Of a stretch of DNA of 64,000 bases, positions 33,294 to 46,000 are shown in pieces (within the stretch, counting starts at the first letter, position 1; each line of letters begins with the position of its first letter). The notes below the pieces were generated by a model. That model did no database searches and was not told where the DNA came from. It saw only the letters and a list, made by a program, of their open reading frames with translations. The stretch comes from Asterella californica (Eukaryota > Streptophyta > Marchantiopsida > Marchantiales > Aytoniaceae), in the NCBI GenBank assembly GCA_036924285.1, contig JAYKYS010000001.1:36517501-36581500 (forward strand), read 5' to 3'. Made by a program: the position numbers and the translations under genes.

Positions 33294-34349
33294 GACCTAC
33301 AGCCTGCGAATAACGTAATCATTCGTAACGTTGGGACGGGTCCTATGATTGAAGAGGTAGCGGAGGCATTTGCAAGGAGAGCTATCTATTCGATAAGAGA
33401 TCTATATTCTGGTTATGATCAGTTCCAGCTGGCTGTTGAGAGTAGAGATCTAACTACTATGCGTATGTCCCTGGGATTGAGACGGATGTGTACTCTTCCA
33501 CAAGGAGCGACGTGGTTCATATACAGAATGCGATGCATAAGGTACTAAGGGAATTTGTGTCTGATGTTATCATTCCATTTCTAGATGATAATCCTATAAA
33601 AGGTTGTGCGGTTGAAGACAAGGATGAAGCAGTACTTGCGAATGGATGTAGGAGGTTTGTTGCAGATCATATCGGGGATGTAGAATGTATCTTGACTCGT
33701 TTGGAGGAGGTACATCTCACCCTGTTAGGAGCTAAGTCTAAGTTTGGTGTGTTTGAGATTTTAGTAGTTGGACATCTCTGTGGTGCTTTTGGAAGGCGAC
33801 CAAATTGGGAGAAGGTTGAAGCAATAGCTAGGATGACATACTGTAAGAATATCACAGAGGTTCGACGTTTTCTAAGTGCTTGTGTATTTTATCGTTTATC
33901 GATTCCTCATTATGCTCATGTTGCTGAGCCTTTGTATGCATTATTGAGGAAGGATAAGAGTTTTGTATGGACCTCAGTCCATCGAGAAGCTATGAATAGG
34001 TTGAAGGAGGCTCTACAGTCTCCACCTGTTCTGAGAAGAGTAGACTACGGGTGTGGGAGACCTGTCATTGTCACAGTAGATACTAGTCCAAAGGCGATTG
34101 GTTGGGCGATAGGTCAAGATGATGCGGAGGGTATGCGCCTTACCTCTAGGTTTGGAGCTAAGATCTTGACGGACAGGCAACGAGATTATCCCCAGGTAAA
34201 TCGTGAGTTGTAGGGAGCGGTGACAACGATGAAGACAAACCGTGAGTTTTTGATTGGTGCTCATGTAGTCCTAGAAACGGATTGTCTATCTCTACTAGAC
34301 ATGATATCCAACTGCAACACGCCAGACATAGCGACGTTACGTTGGATCT
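33294..34349 (+). pseudogene. Family B RT and RNase H start (plus piece)
   Basis: It runs from LQPANNVIIRNVGTG through RDLYSGYDQFQLAVESRD, the fingers/palm region, and CTLPQGAT, a frameshift, then VHIQNAMHKVLREF and the catalytic FLDDNPIKGC. The thumb and RNase H start follow (VDTSPKAIGWAIGQ), with a TAG at 34,211. It breaks off at about 34,349 after ATLRWI. Its left edge is an inverted junction against minus-strand RNase H sequence. Confidence 0.85.
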
Positions 34350-35582
34350 ATAGCCCCAAGTGCTATAGATGCGTGTTCGCAACTCATCTATACTTAACTT
34401 TCACTTCTCCGTCTCTGTTCTAACTTCCAAACGTCTCTTTTTTTCCCTTGATACCCGAAGTGGATTCCTCATAAAATATCTTCAAGACCCCATTGTATGC
34501 CAAAACGCATAACTCTTAGTCGATACGAGATCTCTTCAAGATTTTTGTGATCACTAGTAGCTCAACCTCCAAGCTACTAACTCATGAAATTTAACAGAAA
34601 ATTCTCTAATCAGAAGAAATGGTGCTGACTGTACAAATTTCCAGAGAATTTAAATCTGTATATTTTGACTTCACTCGTGATGTCAACCCCCTCCACTTTG
34701 AAAAATTATATCTCTCTCTCCAAGCCTCATATTCTCATGATTTTTGTTTCTTTTGATAGCTTATCAGTCATGCTACAATCCTGATAATTTTCACACAGAA
34801 ATAATAAACACAGAAAAGATGACAGCAACTGTACAAAATTTCCAAAGAGTAGAATTGCTAAACTTTCAGAAATAAACCCCCTCAACTTTGAAATATCGTA
34901 TCTCCCTTTCTAGACCATCTCTTCTCATGATTTTTGTTGTCCTTGATAGCTTATCAGCCAAGCTAAAACAGTGAAAAAGAACTAAAAAACATAAAAAATG
35001 TGACAGAGACTATACATATTTTCCAAAGAGTAGAGTTTTTAAACTCTCGAATTTTTCTCCTAATAACTTGTTTTTCTTCTTTTCTCTAAAACTCTTGTTG
35101 CATCCACTCTTAACTCTCGTCAAACCCTTTCTAATTAAACAAGATATAAAGAATGACCTCGAATGCATCATAGATCACTACGGGATAGAGGTTCTAAAAT
35201 GACTAACATCGCGTTAGCTCATTCTTCCCAACGTTCTCTCTATGTGCTCTCGCATGATCTCCTTCTGTCAAATATAGAACTGAACTCTAAATATTTTTCA
35301 ATGATCCCTTTAAGTGAGATCCTAGCAACAAAACCAAAAATGTAAACTACTCATAATCTCTTAACCTCCATGATAGTCATCGATCAACTTACACCATGTC
35401 AAGTCTGCCACTCACTCAAGGTCACATCTGATGACTTTAATGAAATCATATCTTTAACTTGAAAGGCAAAATGCTAAGTTCAATATTTCACACACCCATA
35501 AACTCATGAACTAAAATTCTTCATTCTAACGACGTCTCTCCAGTTGTCACATTTTAAAATCTCACACTCTCTCTATATTGCT
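34350..35582. other. AT-rich unassigned sequence with tandem repeats
   Basis: No coding signal is visible. A repeat of about 170-175 bp recurs at least twice (34,694-34,866 and 34,868-35,040), sharing CTCATGATTTTTGTT and TTGATAGCTTATCAG, with a fainter copy before it. This stretch and 46,759-47,383 were contiguous before the family A insertion. Confidence 0.6.
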
Positions 35583-38388
35583 TGTAGTGACGCAGGATTA
35601 CTCCTTTTGCCCATTTAGTATACAAGATATCGTTCCCACAGAGGATTTACGTAAGTAATCGCTGCTCTAAGTTCTAGGATCTGTTCAAACACACAAACAC
35701 ACGGGTTTTGCTTAAAAATCCCGTCTTCTCACAAAACCACACGTCTTCCAGACACGCCACATGGTGCTCTGGAACTAGACAAACAACTACCAACTAAATA
35801 TCACACAATTATTCACAGAGAAGCTCGGGAAGACGATCTTTCTGCTTCCAGGTTGCTTCTTTCGGTCTTCTCGATACCGTCTTCCCGAAGCGATTCTCAT
35901 CTTCTGGGGGTTCAGCCCGTCTTCTCACACCTCCAGAAGGTTGTCCTGCTTCGCAGAAGTCGACTAGTAACGGTCGTTACACCTTATTCTCACACTCCCA
36001 TTCCAACGGGTTAGATTAATCACAGGGTGTATGCCCCCTGTAGCTTTCCCAGGCTTCTGCCTATGGAAATGGTCTTCCTGCAGCACTACAACGACATTCA
36101 TCTTCACGGAAGCTCAATAGAAGTCTCGGAAGCTCACTAGAAGAAGGTAAGAAGATGGGGAAGATGGGAGAAGATGGGGAAGATAAGAAAATCCAAACAA
36201 GAGAAAAACAAGATGAAAAGAGTAAATTAAGATTCCGACAGGCTTCTAGTCCGGATCCTGACTAACAAGCCATCCCTGCTTGTAAAAGTTTGGGGAGGAA
36301 GACAACAAACGTGAGTACTGTTGCACCGTCTTCTTCTTGAGGATGTCGTCTTCTGCTGTGAGAAGAAGGCTTCTTTCTTGGCTTATCTACTCTAATGGCT
36401 CGGATGCCATTTCCACCTGATCTACTCCTACCTGAACTACTAAAACGGCTTCTGATACGTTGGGAAGCCCTGTAAATACCTCGGGTGTCGCTGAGGTGGC
36501 CTCCTCCTCCACGTTCATCGTTGGCTTTGATGCTGCTGCTTCGGAAGACAGAAGCGTCTTCTGAGAAGCTGGGTCGACTTGTGCTTCCTCGCTCTTCTGA
36601 AGGACTAGTTCGACACTGGGAGCCATGGTGACCTCATAAGGGTCCGGAGAAGTCGCTTCCTCCACACGGAATACTTGGAAAGACGGTCTTCCTTCATGTC
36701 TTCCAGAAGACGATCTTCCTTCTTGTCTTCCAGAAGACGTCTTGTCTTCCGGGGCATCTTCCGGGTTCTTCTCGGCTTCCAACGCTGTCACTACCAAGTG
36801 TACAGTAAGGTCGAACTCCCCCTTCTCCAAGTCTGATCTTGTCGATGATGCTGGTGCTTGGGAAGACGTGTTTATTGATGACGAGATCAAGAGAAGACCA
36901 TAGAGCGTCTTCACTCCCTCTATCTACCCGGTCCAAGTACCTGAACATACTCTTCTTGCACTCCACAAACATTGCTTTGGACTCCTCGTCCCACTCTCTA
37001 GCTAAGGTAAGGAGCTTCCTACCCCCGGTGAAGTTAAACTTCTTCCGAAGTGTCTCCACCGAGTGAGCTAGTAACCCTTGCGCACGGGCTTCTGCTGCTT
37101 CTCTCTGAGTCTTCTCGGCCGCAACCTGCGCTTCTGCGGCTTCCCGCAGAGTCTTCCACGTCGTCTTCTCTTTTGCAAGGGCGGTGAGCTTATCTCATAC
37201 TCGCAGAACCTCCTGGTCACGCTGCTGTAAGCGCGCCTGCAACTCCTGGTTGCTCTTCTTCAGCTGCGCTAACTCCTTGGAAGAAGTGACGTATTTGTTG
37301 TGAGTCGAAGGCTCAGTCCTTCCCTAAGTCGTCACAGTATAGCTTCCACTCTCAGAAGACGAATCCAGTCTTCCAGAAGACAGCTACTCCGTCTTCTGAG
37401 ATTCTAACAATGCTTCCTAAGTAGCGCTCGTCTTCCGAGCTGTATCTAATCAATCCTAACTAAGCAAGGCCTCGCATGGATTCCTAAGAAGACAACCCAC
37501 CTTGCATTACATCTTGCTTCCTAACCGAAGATACAAGATTCGCGAAACATAAAGTGCATGACAGGTTCAGAAGATGGTTGCGGGCTCCTGCGATGACAGT
37601 GGCCTATGGGAAGACACCCGGGACAGTTTTCGATTCAATGTCTTTCTCGGAAGACCTCCCGAAGTCATGCTTCCCTTCACTGGTCTCACCTGTCTTCTTC
37701 TTCCTACGCGTAATCTATCCTCACAACAGACTCAAGACATTTGCACTCTGTTCTTCTGACTTCTCACCTCTCATACGCACTCAGAATAAGCTTGCTACTC
37801 GGTGGGAAGACAGGACCCTCGATCATTCTCTCCAGATTCTGCCAGCAAGTCTTCTCACGACTCTCTCTTAAGTTTGGGAAGAAGAAGGAATGGCTGCTAT
37901 GGGTCGGACAGAAGAGACTTGAAATGGACCCTCACGTCTTCTCGCTCATTTTGCCAGCCTTTCAATCTTCTAGTCTCTCTAGGAAGATGTGGAGTTGAGA
38001 AGCTTGGAAGACCGGGAGGCACAGGCCTAGTTCTCGACTTCCAACTTCTCAAAATAATAAACAACTCACCAAACCACTCAGAACTCATACCAAGCCTCTC
38101 TTAACACAAAAGCAAATCCAATCCACTCTTGATACGAATTGTACACAGTAGTCTTCCGAAGATGTCTTCCGTCTTCCGTCATCTTCTGAAGACAGTCTTC
38201 GGGAAGGTGCTTCTCGGAAGAAGGTCGTCTTCCGAAGAAGTCAACTTCTTATTACAAAAAGCTCGTAAGATCATCTTCCTGCAAAGAAGCCGTAATCTTA
38301 AGTAACAACGCTTCTTCAGTTATACAAACAAGTTATTAATCTCAAAAATTTTAAAAATTCGTGAATCCTGTAATTTATGGGCACCACA
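35583..38388 (-). repeat. 3' LTR of the complete family A element
   Basis: 2,806 bp, TG...CA in element orientation. Relative to the 5' LTR it lacks about 870 bp: the sequence jumps from CTTCTTTCTTG to CTATCTACTCTAATGGCTCG near 36,380, whereas the 5' LTR has 43,886 to about 44,752 in between. It keeps the ORF remnant (VKTLYGLL block at 36,387-37,060). Confidence 0.93.
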
Positions 38389-38402
38389 TACGCCCACCCT
38401 CA
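38389..38402 (-). other. Polypurine tract of the complete family A element
   Basis: On the minus strand TGAGGGTGGGCGTA immediately precedes the 3' LTR start TGTGGTGCCC. It is only moderately purine-pure. Confidence 0.6.
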
Positions 38403-38432
38403 CATGTTTGCGTCCCCGCAAACATCAGTGTT

Positions 38433-39528
38433 TCAGCACTTCTGTGCACGTCCGAGGCATCTCCTCAGCTTCTCGTCATGTCCTTTCCTGAACAAGATAC
38501 CCTGGAAGATGGCATAAGGACCTGCCTTGTGTAAGAAGACAGTCTTCTGCTCCACATCCAATTCCTCAGGATACTGTTGGTCTTCCAAGAACTCCCTCAA
38601 GTCCTTGAAGATCGACTCTTTTGTGGAAGTCACAAAGACTGGATCAGAAGATCTAGTCTCGTCTTCTGGGAAGCATGCGGTACGTCCCCCCTCAGATGAA
38701 AGTGTCTCTGCAAAAACTGAAAATAGCTTCTCATCAGGGAACTCATCTTCCACTTCATCTTCTCGTCTGTCTCCTTCTCTGATTGAAACTTGGTTGTACC
38801 CAGAATACCCATCCAGGAAGCTGTAGAACTCATGTCTCGCTACATGGTCTAACACAGAGTCGATGAATGGTAAAGGGTGATGATCCTTCTTCGTGGCCAA
38901 GTTCAGCTTCCAGAAGTCCTGACACACTCGGATCTTCCCTGTCTGCTTCTTCGACACGATGACGATAGGAGCTACCCACTCACTGCTAAGTACTGGGAAG
39001 ATGACTCCTGCCTTCAAGTATTGGTCGATCTGGTCCTTCACCAGCAGCGAGTACTTGGGATTGAGCCGGTACTGTCTCTGCCGTGCAGGAACAACGCCCT
39101 CCAGCAAGTCAATCCGATGTTCTCCCAGCTCTCGAGGTATGCCCTTCATGTCTTCTATGGTCCATGCGAAGACATCCTGGAACTCCGTCAGAAGTTCTCG
39201 AAAGTCTTCCAACTGCTGGTCCTTGATCACCTTGGAAAGCTTCAGCTTGATCCGGGAGCAACCTCAATTTCTTGAAGATTCTTTCAGTGTGACTGTACTC
39301 ACTGGCACCAAAGTATTCCGGTTTAGGAGCTTCTTCTAGTTCAGATTCGTCTTCCAGAAGACCAACTGTCGGATCTCCCGAAGGGAAGACCAACTGTCGG
39401 ATCTCCCGAAGGGAAGACGATACTTTCGTCTTCTGGAAGACCAATTGTCGGATCTTCCGAAGGGAAGATGATACTTTCGTCTTCTGGAAACTCTTCTTCC
39501 GCAATCTCGTAGCACTCAATGTATCCAC
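38433..39528 (-). pseudogene. Family A pol remnant: RT N-terminal half joined to integrase stub
   Basis: In the frame of 39,230-38,433, RT covers residues about 15-150: FAWTIEDMKGIPREL, RQRQYRLNPKY, RVCQDFWKLN and FLDGYSGYNQV, wording typical of Athila/Tat-like gypsy RTs. At about 38,780 it jumps to an acidic linker and the start of the integrase region (AIFQGILFRKGHDEKLRRCL), then stops. The Y-x-D-D box, thumb, RNase H and D,D,E core are absent. A frameshift near 39,250 separates it from the protease side. Confidence 0.88.
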
Positions 39529-40171
39529 AGATCACATCTTCTGCTCTCTCTGCTACTTCTGTAGTACACAAATTATTCACCACAAACTCATTATACCGTT
39601 CATAACTGTCAGAAGACGCAGCTGAGTCTTCTGAAGTGTACCCCTCTGTTGTAGACGGAGTTTCACCTTGGTGTCCAATCTTGATCCAAGGAAGCGAGAC
39701 CTTAGTCTTCTCACCTGGCTTGGGTGTGGGATTGGGAAATCTCAAACGATGCCTTCTCCAGTCGGTATTTACATTTGCAGCATACAGCCATGGTCTTCCT
39801 ATCAACACCTGATATCCAACCTTAGCTACAGGTCGCAAAATGATGTAAGTGAGGTAAAAAGATACTCCACCAATTACCGTCAAGACATCTTTCAGTTGCC
39901 CCAAAGGTCGTCTTCTGGTCTGGTCCGTCATTCGGAGGATTCTCGGAGTAGGCTGGAACTCAGTGAAGCCTAGGGCATGTGCCGTTTCTTCAGTCATGAT
40001 GTTCACTCCGGAGCCGGAATCAATGGGTACCTTCTTCAGAAGACAGCCATGGATCTCCATATCAAGTTCTGGGGCTCTCAAGTCCTCATGCTCTATTCTT
40101 AGGATCGGGATGCTCTTGGGAAGTTTAGCTGTCTTCCTCTTCCTCGATCCTCGAAGCACAGATTGTAACAA
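39341..40171 (-). pseudogene. Family A protease region
   Basis: Retropepsin-like: IDSGSGVNIM (residues 50-59 of this frame, nt about 40,024-39,995) is the active-site D-S-G, and VLIGRPWLY is the flap-side block. The frame differs from the gag frame upstream, so either a ribosomal frameshift or, more likely in this broken element, an indel separates them. The C-terminal part carries repeated DES-FPS-DPT motifs. Confidence 0.8.
39352..39490 (-). repeat. Short tandem repeats in the protease-RT linker
   Basis: GACCAACTGTCGGATC, GAAGGGAAGA and TACTTTCGTCTTCTGGAA blocks recur about three times in units of roughly 33 and 54-60 bases, encoding repeated acidic PEDES and FPSxDPT peptides. Confidence 0.8.
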
Positions 40172-42695
40172 CTATAACCAGCGTTGTCATCCAACAGCTG
40201 TTGGAAAGTTAAATCCGCCTTCTGATTCCACAAGTCTCGCAAGAAGTCGTAAGGGGATCTCTTCAGAAGAGTGACTGATGTTTCCAACAGAGAAGATGTA
40301 GTGGTTGCTTCCTTGGGTGGAAGACTAGATGAGTGTCTTCCCTCGACTGGAGGTTGTTCCCGTGAGACAAGTGTTGCCGTAGTCGGTGTAGGAAGCTGCT
40401 GTACTATCTTCCGTCTCTTCTCCAGCTCTTCTTGCATGATCGCTTCAACCTCTTGTCTAATGTCAGGAGCAAAGTACTTCGGATCTTCTCGGTCGTAAGT
40501 AGGAGAAGACGGCCGCTCAGGAGAAGATGACCTCTCCTTACGCTGCTTCTTCTTCTTGACGTCCTTCTGACGAGATTCTGACTTCCCTTTGCTTCTGGTA
40601 CTTACCTTGAACACAGCTTCATCCAAGACTTCCTCGGGAGGCCAACTGTCTGAATCCGGGCTAGGGCTCCAAACAGTGCCATCCGCCAAAGTAAAAGAAG
40701 AAGCTGCCTCAAGTAACTTCGTCTTCTGAGCTACAGTCGTCTTCTGCAGCTGGGGTTCCTTTCCTTCACGCTTCCCGGGGTCTGGTTCGTCTTCCTCGAT
40801 ATGGAGACAATCCGTACAATCCCCAAGATCTTCTTCTTCTACCATGATGTGATGTACCACTGCTAACTCGAGCTTAGAAGTTGATGCTGCTTCTGCAGGA
40901 GGCGTGGTATCTGCAAATCTAACCATTTGTCGTGGTCGTAAGGTCTGAGGACAATTCCCTGTGAAATGACCGGCTTCCTTACAGTTCTCACACAAGGGCA
41001 CTTGCCCAATCTGTCTTCTCGGGTGAGGACAGGTGGACCACCAGTGTCCTGTCTCTCCACAATTATTGCACGCTCCAGGAAGAGGGTTGAGAGGTCGTTG
41101 TGATGAAGAAGGCTGCCAGGGCATCCTGGTCTGTACATTGCTAGCTCTATCCTTAGGTACATAACGATTATATTGGGCGGGAGGCATAGGAGTGAAGGGT
41201 TGGATCGTTTTGATCCTGTAGCAAGTTTCTCCATTGGGATTGTGTAGATATCCCTCATCGTCTTCTTCCCATCCTGCCCAGTTGACAGCTTGGTCCTGCG
41301 TACACTGATCTCTGGTGTGTCCGGAAGAGTTACAAAGGTTGCACCAAAGGTTTGGCCGGGAAGCCGTAGGCTGCTTCCGCTTGTCCTTCTGGTTCAGAAG
41401 ATGAACTTTCAGGTCGGCAAACTGCTTCAGAACTTCATCGATGCAAGGATCAGGTGCAGACTGAATGATCTGAGTCTGAGGCATCTTCTGCACAACTTCC
41501 TCCCTTGCTCGCGTCTTCTCCTTCTTCTTCTTCCGCGTCTTCTTCTCTTGTTCAGATTCGGATTCTGAACTTTCGACAGTAGACTCTTCAGAAGTAGAAG
41601 ATGCTTTCGAATCACTGTTATCAGTTTCAGTGGACTTGGACTTCCTTTTGGACTTCCAAGAAGACTTCTTCGACTTCTTGGACTTCTTCGAGGTCTTCCC
41701 TCTGTCCTTCGTCATATTCCGAGTGATGCTCGAGGTTTCATACTGCTCGGCATGCTTCTGTACCTCTGCTAAATCATCACCTCCTCCTCTTCTGTAGTAC
41801 AATTCCATATCTTGAGACAATCCTCCCAAGTACCAGTCCACAGCTTGCTGAGCACAGTAGCCGGGTCTTCCTTGGTTTTGAGGGATGTGATCCAGGAGAT
41901 CTTCAAATCTCTCGGTGTAATCCCGCAGTGTCTCTTTCTTCTTCCGTTCGAGTCTCTGAAGTTCTTGAGGGTCATCCGATCATAGCCCACTCCTCTGAAC
42001 CTCTTCAGAAAAGCTACTTTCAGAATAGCCCAAGCGGCCATTACTACACCATCATCCAACATCATACTCATCCACTTCCTTCCCTTCCTTACGATCAAAC
42101 TGAGAAATACACAGAGTCTGTCAACATCAGCATCTTCCTTGTTGGATCTAGAGATGATCTCGAACATCGTGATGAAGTCGTCCGCGTCAGCATCATCGTC
42201 GTACGGAGGGTACTTCTGTCGAGTGTGGGAGGCCATGTCGACTGCCGGCTGGTGCGACTGCCAACTTCTTTCTTCCTCAGGTCCAAGTGGTGGAGATGGT
42301 CTTCTCGAAGGTCCAGGTCTATCTGAATCACGAAGGTCGTCTTCTGAGTCAGAGCTACTGTCACTGCTATCTTTCGAGACGTCGAGAACAATCTCCTCCA
42401 GTCTTCCCTCACCTTGAGAAGCTTCTTCCGCACTTGGGAAGACGTCTTCCGAGTAACCAGTACCAAAATCTACTTTATACACGTGATCACCCGGTTGGTT
42501 TCTGTCTTCGCCAAAGATTATGCTCGAGATGGAAGTCTCTTCCAACTCTACCGATCGGATCTTCCTGAGCTCTTCTTCTTTCCTTTGGTGTCTCAGGGAT
42601 ATCCGCTGCTCTCTAGAAGCGGTTCGCTGGGGTGAGTTTACCCACTCAGGATCTTTACCCGTGCGTCTTCTGATTCTTCCTCTAGTCGGAGGCAT
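40099..42695 (-). pseudogene. Family A gag with three CCHC zinc knuckles (one frameshift)
   Basis: The frame from 42,695 has a basic start (MPPTRGRIRRRTGKD), an acidic serine-rich region and a capsid-like domain (DDFITMFEIISRS, WAILKVAFLKRFRG). Near 41,980 the frame shifts, and the second frame carries QQAVDWYLGGLSQDM and then a Lys/Ser-rich tract. Three knuckles of C-x2-C-x4-H-x4-C type follow: CNLCNSSGHTRDQC (nt about 41,343), CNNCGETGHWWSTC (about 41,070) and CENCKEAGHFTGNC (about 40,992). The long C-terminal tail (residues about 300-580 of that frame) is charged and low-complexity. The protein would form particles and bind RNA. One indel separates the two halves. Confidence 0.85.
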
Positions 42696-43038
42696 CCACC
42701 AGAGTACTGAGAACAGATGTCTCTATTCTTCTACCACTAGATCCGGGAGACCAAATGACTGAACAACCGATCACATGTTCAGAACGTCTTTTTTTCCTGC
42801 TTCTGGTTGCACTCACTGTAATCTTCCAAGATCGAGTCTTCCAAGAACTCTTGGAAGCAGGAAAGCGGCTCCTTCCAACTTTCCATGATGTATCTTATCA
42901 ACTTCTAGTTGCGGTTCTTGTCTTCTAGCAGGATAGAATCCCACAACACATTCAACTGCAATCGAAGTTAGTTTGAAATGAACCCAACTAATGGCACACA
43001 GATCCAAGAAGCTTAGAATAGAAGTTACTAAGATGAAA

Positions 43039-43056
43039 TCCCCGGCAGCGGCGCCA
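43039..43056 (-). other. Primer-binding site, tRNA-Asp type
   Basis: TGGCGCCGCTGCCGGGGA on the minus strand differs at one base from the complement of the plant tRNA-Asp 3' end, as known for Athila/Tat elements. It lies 19 bases inside the 5' LTR end (43,076), further than the usual few bases. Confidence 0.85.
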
Positions 43057-43075
43057 AAAATAGATACTCACTATA

Positions 43076-46000
43076 TGTAGTGACGCAGGATTACTCCTTT
43101 TGCCCATTTAGTATACAAGATATCGTTCCCACAGAGGATTTACGTAAGTAATCGCTGCTCTAAGTTCTAGGATCTGTTCAAACACACAAACACACGGTTT
43201 TTTGTCTAAAAATCCCGTCTTCTCACAAAACCACACAAAACCACACTTCTTCCAGACACGCCACATGGTGCTTTGGAACTAGACAAACAACTACCAACTA
43301 AATATCACACAATTATTCACAGAGAAGCTCGGGAAGACGATCTTCCTGCTTCCAGGTTGCTTCTTTCGGTCTTCTCGATACCGTCTTCTCGAAGCGATTC
43401 TCGTCTTCTGGGGGTTCAGCCCGTCTTCTCACACCTCCAGAAGGTTGTCCTGCTTCGCAGAAGTCGACTAGTAACGGTCATTACACCTTATTCTCACACT
43501 CCCATTCCAACGGGTTAGATTAATCACAGGGTGTATGCCCCATGTAGCCTTCCCAGGCTTCTGCCTACGGAAATGGTCTTCCTGCAGCACTACAACAACA
43601 TTCACCTTCACGGAAGCTCAATAGAAGTCTCGGAAGCTCACTAGAAGAAGGTAAGAAGATGGGGAAGATGGGAGAAGATGGGGAAGATAAGAAAATCCAA
43701 ACAAGAGAAAAACAAGATGAAAAGAGTAAATTAAGATTCCGACAGGCTTCTAGTCCGGATCCTGACTACAAGCCATCCCTGCTTGTAATAGTTTGGGGAG
43801 GAAGACAATAAACGTAAGTACTGTTGCACCGTCTTCTTCTTGAGGATGTCGTCTTCTGCTGTGGGAAGAAGGCTTCTTTCTTTTTCACTTCGCTGCTCTG
43901 ACTACTCTGTCTTCTGGGATCCCTTACCCATAAGACCGTTCGTACGTAGATCCCAAGTGCTCTACTGAACGAGTCAAGCTACACTTCCACAACTGCTGAC
44001 AGTCACCGCCACTCAAGGAGAACACTTCCCATGCACAAGTGAGAGCGAATTCAAGACAATCCACCACCCAGAAGACATGGACAAAGCTTCTGCACTCAAG
44101 TCAGCAATCCATTCCCCGAGAAGAAGGTACATAGGTGTTGGGAAGCTCACTCCCTCTACTGTCTGCTCCTACTCCTCGACACATCAGTCTAACCAGCAGG
44201 ACTGCACGAGGATGTCGTTCCCTGCTCCTAGACTGCCCACTACTCATCTACATCTCCGAATCGCTGCTGGTGGTAAGAGAATGCAGACTTCTTCCTGCGT
44301 TATCTCCTTATTTCAACATCGAGTGTAGTGTACACTGTGTACCTCTAGTGTCTAATCTGTCTCCTGCACCGTAAGATTGGTATGTGTGTGCAGGCAGCCA
44401 GTTTCTTCGTAGACTCCCCTGTGTGTCTAATCTGTCTGCACTGTAAGATTGGAATGTGTGTGCAGAACTCAATTCTCCACACAGGTCCAATTTCTTACTC
44501 TATGATCCTTCTTAACCATCTGCCATGAGGAAACAGAGGCGGTGACGGCCAGAGAGAGATGGGCGTTGTCAGGAGGCTGCCACCCCACATGCACACCGTT
44601 CTCTTTCCAACTTTAGCCATCTACCTTGTTTACCCTGCGTTGTCTACTCTGCCACATGATCACTGATCTAAAATTAAACTAGACATGCTATTTCCTAATA
44701 TAACATATTGAGCACTTACTAAGTTTAGACAAGCTCTTGATCTTCAACGCTTTGCTATCTACTCTAATGGCTCGGATGTCATTTCCACTTGATCTACTCC
44801 TACCTGAACTACTAAAACGGCTTCTGATACGTTGGGAAGCCCTGTAAATACCTCGGGTGTCGCTGAGGTGGCCTCCTCCTCCACGTTCATCGCTGGCTCT
44901 GCTGCTGCTGCTTCGGAAGACAGAAGCGTCTTCTGGGAAGCTGGGTCGACTTGTGCTTCCTCGCTCTTCTAAAGGACTAGTTCGACACTGGGAGCCATGG
45001 TGACCTCATAAGGGTCCGGGGAAGTCGCTTCCTCCACACGGAATACTTGGGAAGACGGTCTTCCTTCCTGTCTTCCAGAAGACGATCTTCCTTCCTGTCT
45101 TCCAGAAGACGTCTTGTCTTCCGGGGCATCTTCCAGGTTCTTCTCGGCTTCCAACGCTGTCACTACCAAGTGTACAGTGAGGTCAAACTCCCCCTTCTCC
45201 AAGTCTGATCTTGTCGATGATGCTGGTGCTTGGGAAGACGCGTTTACTGATGGCGAGATCAAGGGAAGACCATAGAGCGTCTTCACTCCCTCTATCTACC
45301 GGTCCAAGTACCTGAACATACTCTCCTTGCACTCCACAAACATTGCTTTGGACTCCTCGTCCCACTCTCTAGCTAAGGTAAGGAGCTTCCTACCCGCGAT
45401 GAAGTTAAACTTCTTTCGAAGTGTCTCCACCGAGTGAGCTAGTAACCCTTGCGCACAGGCTTCGCTGCTTCTCTCTGAGTCTTCTCGGCCGCAACCTGCG
45501 CTTCTGCGGTTCCCGTAGAGTCTTCCACGTCGTCTTCTCTTCTGCAAGGACGGTGAGCTTATCTCATACTCGCAGAACCTCCTGGTCACGCTGCTGTAAG
45601 CGCGCCTGCAACTCTTGGTTGCTCTTCTTCAGCTGCGCTAACTCCTTGGAAGAAGTGACGTATTTGTTGTGAGTCGAAGGCTCAGTCCTTCCCTAAGTCG
45701 TCACAGTATAGCTTCCACTCTCAGAAGACGAATCTAGTCTTCCAGAAGACAGCTACTCCGTCTTCTGAGATTCTAACAATGCTTCCTAAGTAGCACTCGT
45801 CTTCCGAGCTGTATCTAATCAATCCTAACTAAGCAAGGCCTCGCATGGATTCCTAAGAAGACAACCCACCTTGCATTACATCTTGCTTCCTAACAGAAGA
45901 TACAAGATTCGTGAAACATAAAGTGCATGACAGGTTCAGAAGATGGTTGCGGGCTCTTGCGGTGACAGTGGCCTCTGAGAAGACACCCGGGACAGTTTCC

